From contig JALWJV010000402.1 in assembly GCA_026996955.1 (NCBI GenBank), positions 1 to 18,180 of the forward strand: a stretch of DNA of 18,180 bases, in the 5' to 3' direction. Below the pieces are notes generated by a model. The model worked only from the letters and a program-made list of their open reading frames with translations, was not told where the DNA came from and did no database searches. Within the stretch, counting starts at the first letter, position 1. Every line of letters starts with the position of its first letter. This document shows positions 6,148 to 15,100 of the stretch, one piece after another. Position numbers and translations under genes: made by a program. Source of the stretch: Deltaproteobacteria bacterium. GTDB taxonomy: Bacteria > Desulfobacterota > Dissulfuribacteria > Dissulfuribacterales > QOAL01.

Positions 6148-9100
6148 TTAGTTGCCGGAATATGCATACGTCTCAAAGAATATCTTTATGTCAGAGACAC
6201 CGTCCCCGGTCCTTTCGTCCTGGGTCCCTGGCACAAGCGGCCCATAGATGAATGTATCCAGGCCCTCATCCGGGTCGTAGAGCAGGCTCTGGCCCGGGAT
6301 TATAAGGAGCCAGCGCGTATTCCACACCGAGCGGCCAACCAGTCGGCTGTCAAAGTTTATCTCTGATTCATCAAGGTATCCGCTGTCATGGTATGCCCTG
6401 AAATCCGAATGCCTGCGTACCTGGAACATCTCGTCAAAAATCGTGTCAACAGTGGGTATCCACCGGGAGTTATTATCAAGCTCAGGCCCGGAAACCGGGA
6501 AAGGCAGTGGCAGTTTCTGGTCCATTAAGTGCCATGTCCTGATTTCAAAGTTGTAGTAGGCCGGACTCCGCACCACATCCTGCCCTGCGGGGACCAGGTA
6601 TATCCTCGGGGTCTCGGCAAGCCCGACGTTGTTATAGTTGCTGAACCAGACCCCGGCAGCCCGTACCTTTGTGGCAAAGTTTGATGCCGAGTAGTAGGAG
6701 TCACCACCTGCCAGGGGCCACCTGAAGAAATTCAGGCCGGATGTTACCGTTGTGGAGAACGGGATGACGATTCCAGGCTGCGGAATGCCTTCCGGGGCAA
6801 AGGGGCGGCAGTAACGCCTGAACTCCGGGATATCCCAGAGGTCCGCCACCCTGTGTTGCTCAAGCACCTGTTTCCAGGTGATGTTTGAGCCTTGGTCCAT
6901 CCTGATCCTGAAAAGTTCCTCCCGCAGGGAGAAGCGGTTTGTTTCAATCTGCGGGTTGTTGAATCCCATCTGGCCCTTCAGGACCTGGAAGTTTTGCCAC
7001 ATGCGTTTCATGGGGTCAGCCAGCCCGGTCCCGGTAAGCGGTTGGCCGTTCTGGATCATTCCTATTGTCCTCTTCCTGACTATATCCGTAAGGAAGCTCT
7101 CTCCAGCCCGGCTATCTTCAGGCAGGAGTGCCGTCTCGTAATCGTACGCCTTTGCTGCCAGGTAAACGTAACGGGCAGCCATGTCGAACTGTGCCCTGTA
7201 TTTCTGCAGCGCGTCATTGCGGAATATCCTGAAGGTCATATCCTTGTAACGGTAGTCCACTATCTGTGACGCCGTCTGTTTGCGGAACCTCAGGCGTTCA
7301 GCAAGCAGCCTCTGGCCCCTGGTAAGCGCCATGAGATAGCTCCTGGCAGCCTGCTGCATGGCTGCCACCAGGTTCGTTATCTCGTAGCGCAGGCCTGCCT
7401 CGGAGCGAACCAGGTTTTCAAGAACAAGGACCTGCTTACGGGCAGCAAAGTCACCCTGGAGTATGCGAAGGGTGATATTCGTTTCCATTGAGGAGATCTC
7501 CTTGGCCTGCTGGGCTTCCAGTATGGAGACGGTCTTGGTGTCGGAGCTGCTCATGAAGGTCTCTGAAGCCAGTCCCCCTGCCAGCAGTATGGCTCCCCTG
7601 GCAGCAGAGGTTGCATCAAAGGAGGTACCGGCTGACTTGGGCAGCGCCTCCATGGCGGCATTTGCCAGCAGGGTTGTTACCTTGGCAGCGGTAAGACCCG
7701 CGGATTCCTGGTCTTTAGCCCCCCTTATGTGGTCGTTAAGTGATTGCTGCGTGGTCTTTGAGGCGTTAAGTACCTTGATCTCTTCACTGTTATAGCCATA
7801 CTGGGCCTGGATAAGCTCTGCCTGGTTTTCGATTCGCGCAATAAGCGCGTCATACTGATCCAGGGCCTTGTCCAGCCTTCCCTTCAACTGGAGCAGGTCC
7901 GAGTATGCCAACTGGATCTCCCCGGGGGCCTTTCTCCGGCCAGTCCAGGATGGGGGCTTTACCATGCCGAAACGGCTGTCAGTGGCCACGTGGTAAATGA
8001 CCGTCTTTTCGTGCTCTACAAGGGCCCCGTCACTGTCCACGTCGATCTCCCTGTAGGTTACAGGGAATTCACTTCCCAGGGAGTAGTCTTCACCCAGGAT
8101 TTCCGACGGGTCAATGTACATGTAGTGGTAAATGTCGGGTCCAGTCTGGTCATAGCCCGTGGGGTAGGTCTTGCCCGGGCCGCAGTCGTCGGGGTAGGGG
8201 TAGCCGAATACCTCGATGAGCCTGTTGTTGAAGTCAGCCTCCCTGTCATCGATGTTGCGTTTGAAGTCAGCAAGGGTGTCCTGCTGGTGTCTAAGGAGCA
8301 TGGTGCTCTGGTTTGCGTGATTGAACACCACGATGGCGTTGTTCATGGCCTGGACCGCCTTGGCATATATTTGCTCAAAGTGGGTCTGGCCCCTGTCAAT
8401 GGCCTGTGGATCGATGTCAAAGGGCACCACGTCCGTTGCAAGGCCAAGGGGGTTGAGCCCGGCATCTGCCTGGTCCACCTGGCTTTCAACAGCCGTGTAC
8501 TGGCTTGCTATCTCCCGGAGTTCCACCACGGTGGTCCGGTCGATCCGCTGTATGCCCTCAACCAGCTTGACCAGCCTGAAGCGGACTTGGTCTCCTGGCT
8601 GGAGGGCTGAAGTAAATGTCACCGTAGTGACGACAGGGTGCTGATTCGTATCGGCGGTAACGGTGTATGCAGAGATGTCCTGTACCGCGCCGTTAAGGAT
8701 GACCTCGAGTACCCGCGAATCCGTGGATGGATCATAGTGAATTGAGGAGAGGGTGAACTCTGTCTGGTTGTCTGAGGCTGTCCAGTCTTCTTTCAATACA
8801 TCCTCCACACTCTCAGGCGGGAGGATGGCATTGCCCACCACCCAGTCGAAAAGGGCGCCCTGACCAGCCCGGCGTGCCCATCCGTCAAGGCCCCAGGACC
8901 TCTCCTGGTTGGTATCCCTGTATCCCTGCCACTGGCTTTCAGGGTCTTCCACATAGTAGTCCCGATAGGTGAGATTCACTATGCTGGCTCCGGCCCTGGC
9001 CTTGGCAGCCGCTGCCACGGCAAACTGCCGCTCGTCCCGGTAATCCACCTCCACCGGTACCTGTCCCACGAGGATGGCCTCGGTCTGGGGCTCCCATGTG

Positions 9101-12100
9101 AAGTGCTGATTCCTCAGCAGGTCGTAGTAGTAGGTGAGGGCAGTGAGATAATTCCCCCAGGCATCCCCGTGGCCCTGTGGGTACTGGATCATGGCGTCCT
9201 CTTCATCAATTTCGCCGTCGTTGTTCTGGTCGGTGATGTTGTAGTTCTCCTTGTAGGCCACCTCTCCGTCACCCAGGGTGAAGTTCCAGATGAGCCGGTT
9301 GTAGAATGGACGCACACCTTCGTCGGCGCGGCCTCTCAACAGGGCAAGTTCCTCCTCGATCAGGGAGTCCACCTGGTTCTGGAAGCAGAATATGGAGGGT
9401 GCCTCGGTGCCGTACTGCTCGTCCTCAGTGGAAAAGCCGATGGTGGGATCCATGGCATCGGAATATGCCTCGTTACCCAGCATGATGTAGAGCCCGGCCA
9501 GCCGGTTGGCGGCAAAGAGTATCGCCTTGTTGATGTCCATCTGGTCGAGATTCTGGTTGATGCTCAGGTCCTTGGCCCGGTTGAGCAGGGTGTGATAGGT
9601 CTCTATGATGCCAAGCTGCCTCAGGTTGTCAGGGTCTGAACTCAGGGCCACGTCCCCTTCGTATCTCGGGCCTGCAAGGCTTATCATGCTTGCCATTGTG
9701 TTGACTTCACTGTCGTGGAAGTCCTTGATCTTCTGGTCAAAGAGGTTGATGTTTTTCATCACCCGCTTGACCCAGCCCTCGTAGAGCTGAGGCTTGGTCC
9801 ACTCACTGAACTTGGTGCAGCCCACCCCGGGTTCGTAATAGTAGTAACGCACAGAAAACCACTTGTCGGGAAGTAACTGCTGCCCGGTCCCCTGAACGGT
9901 TATGTCCACTGCGCCCTGGTAGAAATTGCCCTTACCAGTTTCTTTTTCCTCAGGGGTAGTCCCAGGCTTGGGGATAACGGCAAAATAGTCCTTCCACTGA
10001 TCACCATACTCTCCCATACCCGGCCCCTCAGGGATTCCTGAGAAGTCAGCAGGGAGGTACTTCCACTGGAACCACCGCTGGCCTGATTTGCCCCCAAAGT
10101 CCCCGTTATGGCGCAGGGTAACCTTCTCCTCGAACACGTCTTCAGGCTCGATCACCTTGATCTCGCCCCGGTAAAGCGGACACGCCACCTTTATGACAGA
10201 AAGGGTTACAGGACCTGGGCAGTCGTCCGGGTCATTGTTAAACGCCAGGGTCACGTAAGAGGGAACGTGCCGGGCGTCTCCGGCGGTGAGGGCCTTCATC
10301 TCGGCAGTCTTGAGGAATGTTGTGCCAGCAAGACCTGCATCTCCCTGCGCCGTGAGGCTGTCCAGGGCGTTCTTTAAACTGTCCGGAATAAGATTGGCGG
10401 AAAAAGGGTTTGTTGGGTCAAAGGTATTGGGATCAGGAGCAAAAGGTCGTGCAATTTCCATCATATCACGATCTGTCAGCGTGTTGAGCAACAGGGTAGG
10501 CTCGCCCGTGCCCTCTGTGTAAACACCCTTGAGTTTTAACTGGCCGTGCTCCCCTGCCAGGGGGTCGTAGGTAAGACGGGACTGGATGTACTGGGGCAGG
10601 GCCTTGAAGATCCACCGGTCGTTGTCTCCCCTGGCTGGCTTTAGCTCAGGAGGCAGGTCCGATTCGGGGTTTTCCCAGCCTAACACATCTACCCCGTATT
10701 CCTTCAAGGGATCAATGAGCTTCACGCTTGGGCCGTGTCCCTCTTTGGCAGACTGGTCGAAGAGGACCTGGACCACGCACTGGTCCTTGATGTTTGGCAG
10801 ACCCACTGTCTCCCCCTCCTGGGTCTTTGCATCCAGCAGGGTCTCTCCCACGTGCAGGGTGGGCACCGGGTCAGGCCACACGATGGAGTAGGTAATGGGA
10901 ATTGGGACGCCGTCAAACGTGCCGTCTGCAGCCTCAAGCCACGGCAGCGGCGTGCCGATAGCCTCGTCGGGCACCCCGTTTTCATCCAGGTCGTACCAGA
11001 AGCCGTCCTGGAGCCTGTAGAAGTAATGGAGTATTACATCCTGTTTTGGTGCTCCATTGTATCCACCATTCTTGGCAAAGAACTTGTTGTCCTTGTCCGT
11101 AAGCACGGCCTCTTCCGTGGCATTATCCACGTATGACTCGGCACAGGGCCCGAAGGTCAACTGGTTGACAGGATACGGCGGGTTGATCTCCATGCCCGCA
11201 AACCCGGAGTACTGGAAGCGGTAGTAAACGTCGCTGTCCACGATAACACCGTGGATATCAAGGAGATACCTGTCATCGGGCAACGTGGGTTCGCTGGAAA
11301 GGAGACCCATGTCTGGCAGGGTGCCGTCCTGTTCTATGTAATAGACATGGACATGTGCGAAATCCGTTTCAGAAATTGAGCTGTCAACTTTGTTGTACCA
11401 CTTCTGATCCGCTTCACCGTGTCTTCTCAAAAGTCCCTGGGCGTCCAGGTAATAGCTGTACTGGCTGTTTGGGACGTCGTGGGGGAAGAATCCGGTGGTT
11501 GAAGTTAGATTGCCATTGGAATCAATGTAGTATCGATCCTGGCCCGGGGAATAATCTGCCACTGACTGAACAGTGCTGCCGTCATAGGAGAAACTCTCTG
11601 ACTGGGCAACCACCCTGTACACTTCAAAATTCCACCGGGCAGTATCCGGGTCCCTGTATTTCAAGAGCACAAAGGGGCGGGATCGGTCATTGTGCAGGTA
11701 TGTGGAGGTAAAGTCCACTGGTTGGTTCAGATCTGTTCGCAGGGGAAAGACTCCGGGATCACTGGATCCCTGGGCCGTGAAAAAGGCCGCATGCTCTTCA
11801 TTGGGATTGTAGCCCGGAAGTTTTCGATCAGGCTGATTGTAGACCAGCATGTTATCCAGGGCCCCATACTCATCAAAGGGGAGGGGGCCTGAACCGAGTC
11901 CGCTGGCTATGACTATCTGCCTGGCATCGGAAGGAAGCTGCGGATCGTAGCGTACGGGCTTTGATGGCCAGCAAACCCCGGAGGCCGCGCTCTTCTTGTA
12001 CCATACCACCACCAGGTCATCGTCCTCAGTGCTGGGGTCGTCTTCATTTACGGCAAAAATAGGCCCTTCTCTCACCGTGCGGTCATAAACCTTGTGTGTG

Positions 12101-15100
12101 CCGCCCCCGTCGTACGGGGCCACTTCAAAGAACACCCAGCCGCTCTTGCAGTCAGGGCAGTGCTCGGGATCCGTTATTTCCCGCCCGATATATCCTGGCT
12201 TTTCTATGGGGAAATCCGGGTTCAGGATGGGATTGTAAGGTATAAGCGGAGACTGATGGTGATTCCACACATAGGTCCTCACCACGTCAAACGCCTCTTT
12301 CTGGTCAGGGTCATGGGCCTCCTGGTCGGTGTACAGGATTACGGACCAGCCTTCCTTTGAGGCCTTGAACTGGTTCCGGGCCGTAGTTGCATCGTTTTCC
12401 GCGTACATGATCCTGGCATTATCAAACCTGGTGCCTTCGGGCAGCAGGTCCACGGCCATGGAGTCCGCCACGTGTATGTAAACATCGGGATCCATTGGAT
12501 AATCCTGCTTGTTGGGATAGGTGATGTACACCACCTCTGGTACAGGTTTTGTCCGTTCCTGGTCTTCATACCACGTGACCATCATGGTGGCAGGGGCAAT
12601 GGCGTAAAGCCTGTTGGTGAGGGGGCTCCAGTAACATGCGCTTTCCACTTCCAGGTCCGGTTTTATGTCTGGATCCGCCCCTTCAGGCGGGATAATCTGC
12701 TGGCTCAGCGCGTACCGGGTTACGTCCATGTACTTGATGGTTATCTCCTCTGACTCGGCGAACTGGTTGGGATCTTCCACCATCTCCACCCTGATGCGCC
12801 ACGTGCCAGTGTGTTCCGGTCCAAACACGTATGGAATGGAGTATCCTATCTGGGATGTCTGGAGCGTGAATGTGCCCAGTTCCACGCGGTAGCCGTACTC
12901 GTTCACAAGGGCAAGGCGCACGTCAAACTGGTCCGGCTGGTCGATCCGTGGGTCTGAAGGCAGCGGATCCTTTCCCTTGAACTTGATTTCATAGTCATAG
13001 TTTGTGACAACCAGTGTTCCCCCTACACCAACGTCCGTGAAGCCCCTGGCCGTGAGGTCCTCCGGCAGGCCGCCGTAATACTTGCTGTATTCGTAGGCGC
13101 CCATATCAAATACACCGAATCCGTCGTCATTGCCGTCCACGGGCCGCACCGAGCCGCGGATGTCAGAGAAGATTGAGGGTATCACCATTCCCCTGTCTAT
13201 GCAGGGGGAAGAGGAATCGAGCCGATAATCTCCGTTTGGGGCATCAACAAAGGCCGGGTCATTGTTGATAATTACGTGGGTCCAGTCGGTTGGCCAGTTT
13301 TCAACATCAGAAATGTTGCAGAACCAAACGTTTTCTTTGTTGGCTTGCAGGTCGTTATAAAATTCAAAGACAAAATTATGCCAGAAAATACAGTTTTTGA
13401 TGTGGAATTCACCGGAAGCCCCCGCAATATATGCCCCTCCGCCACCATCCCCCACCAGGATGCTATTAGAATAAAAGGTAGAATTGAATACATTGGTGTT
13501 GGAGCCGTAGATGCCTCCCCCAAAATTCCTGGCTGTATTTTCTGCAAATACACAGTTCACTACATCTCCAGAGGAGATATACAGACCACCTCCTCCATAA
13601 GAGGTGGTGTTGGTATGAAAAGAGCACGCCGAGACAGTACCTTTCTGGCCCCCGATGTAAGCGCCGCCGCCTAATCTTGGTGTGGTGTGATTGGAGAAAG
13701 AACAGGATCTTAATTTTAAATAGCTACCCTGGGAGTACATGCCTCCCCCATATCCCGATGTTCCAGACGTGATATTTTGGGAAAATGTGGAGTTTTCAAT
13801 GGTCACATCATCACCATAGACATAGATGCCTCCGCCAAGGGCTGAACCGCTTACACCGGCGGTGTTATTCTCGATCTTGCAGTGGCTCACAAAAATACCG
13901 CTTCCAAACAAGGCCATTCCTCCGCCGTAATTATCCGCTCTGTTAGCGGTCAGGGTACACCCAACAATGGTTGGATAGGCGTTAGGCTTGACAAGTATTC
14001 CCCCGCCGTTTCCTGTAGAGGAATCCCCCGCGGCGTGTCCATTGGTGATCGTGAAACCCTGGAGTACGGACTGTTCTGTCTCTCCCCTGTGAAAGATGAA
14101 TCCTCTCCCCAAGCCGCCGCAATCAATGGTGGTGTAGTCCGGTCCGTTTGCTGACCTTACAAAAATCCTTTTCCCCCGGAAATCAATGTCCCTGTTGCCC
14201 TGCCCGGAATAGGTGCCGTCATCCACCAACACTTCATCACCGTGTAAGGCGGCATCGATGGCCTCCTGGATGGTCCCGTATGTGCCGGGTACATCCAGTA
14301 CATTGGTGACGTAGAGGGTGACCTCAATCTCTTTATAGACTGCCATTGTGTCCGGATTTATGATCCTTATGGAGCCCTTGTAAATCCCGTGGGAAAGGCC
14401 TCCCTGGTCCACGTAGACCTTTACAACGTCAACCTTGTCCGTCACCGTGCCTTCGTACCTGTCCACCCACAGCCAGGGCATGTCTTCACTGATCTCCCAG
14501 TCAAGATTTCCGAGGCCCCTGTTTCTTATGGACAGGGCCTGGCTCGATGGCAGCACACCTCCCAGCCTTGCAGTGAAATAGAATCTCTCGGGCGAAACCG
14601 CCGCCGCGGGTATTTCAGCCCTGTCAAACTCGTAGGCACCCATGTCAGGAGATGGCAGGAGATTGCCGTCTCCATCAAGTAACCTTGGTCTTCCGTCCTT
14701 GTCAGTGGCGGGCAGGCCTCCTGTGATGGTACCTGCATCAATACATGGAGAGCCGGGCATGAGGTGCAGGTCCTCGTCAAGGGCAAACTTCGGGTCCAGG
14801 TCTATTATGCCACCCAGGCTGCCAGTGGTGCCTGTGGAGAAATAAATACTGTCCATGCCTGCATGGATATCGCAGTGGTCAAGGGTGAGTACATTCCCCG
14901 TTGAAGCCAGGTAGATTTCCTGTCCATTTTCATCCGCGTTGTCTTCCCACAAGATAGAATTTGTAATTCTAAGAGAACCTCCCCTGTTGGAAATGGCGCC
15001 TCCGTCTCCATTGGTTGAGTTCCGGTAAAACGTACAGTGCTGAATATCTTTACCTGTGCCCAATCCGAAATAAATTGCTCCCCCAGATCCCACTCCAAGA

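Noticed and set aside
8150..8210. GPGKT in the giant protein as a Walker A motif
   Set aside because: The preceding Gly is not at the required spacing and no Walker B is seen nearby.
7990..8610. 206-codon open frame on the plus strand
   Set aside because: It lies wholly antisense to the giant gene, whose frame is continuous and protein-like here; the opposite frame is composition-driven and its product has no recognisable motif.
9103..9639. 178-codon plus-strand frame
   Set aside because: It is Val/Gly-rich, low-complexity antisense shadow of the giant gene.
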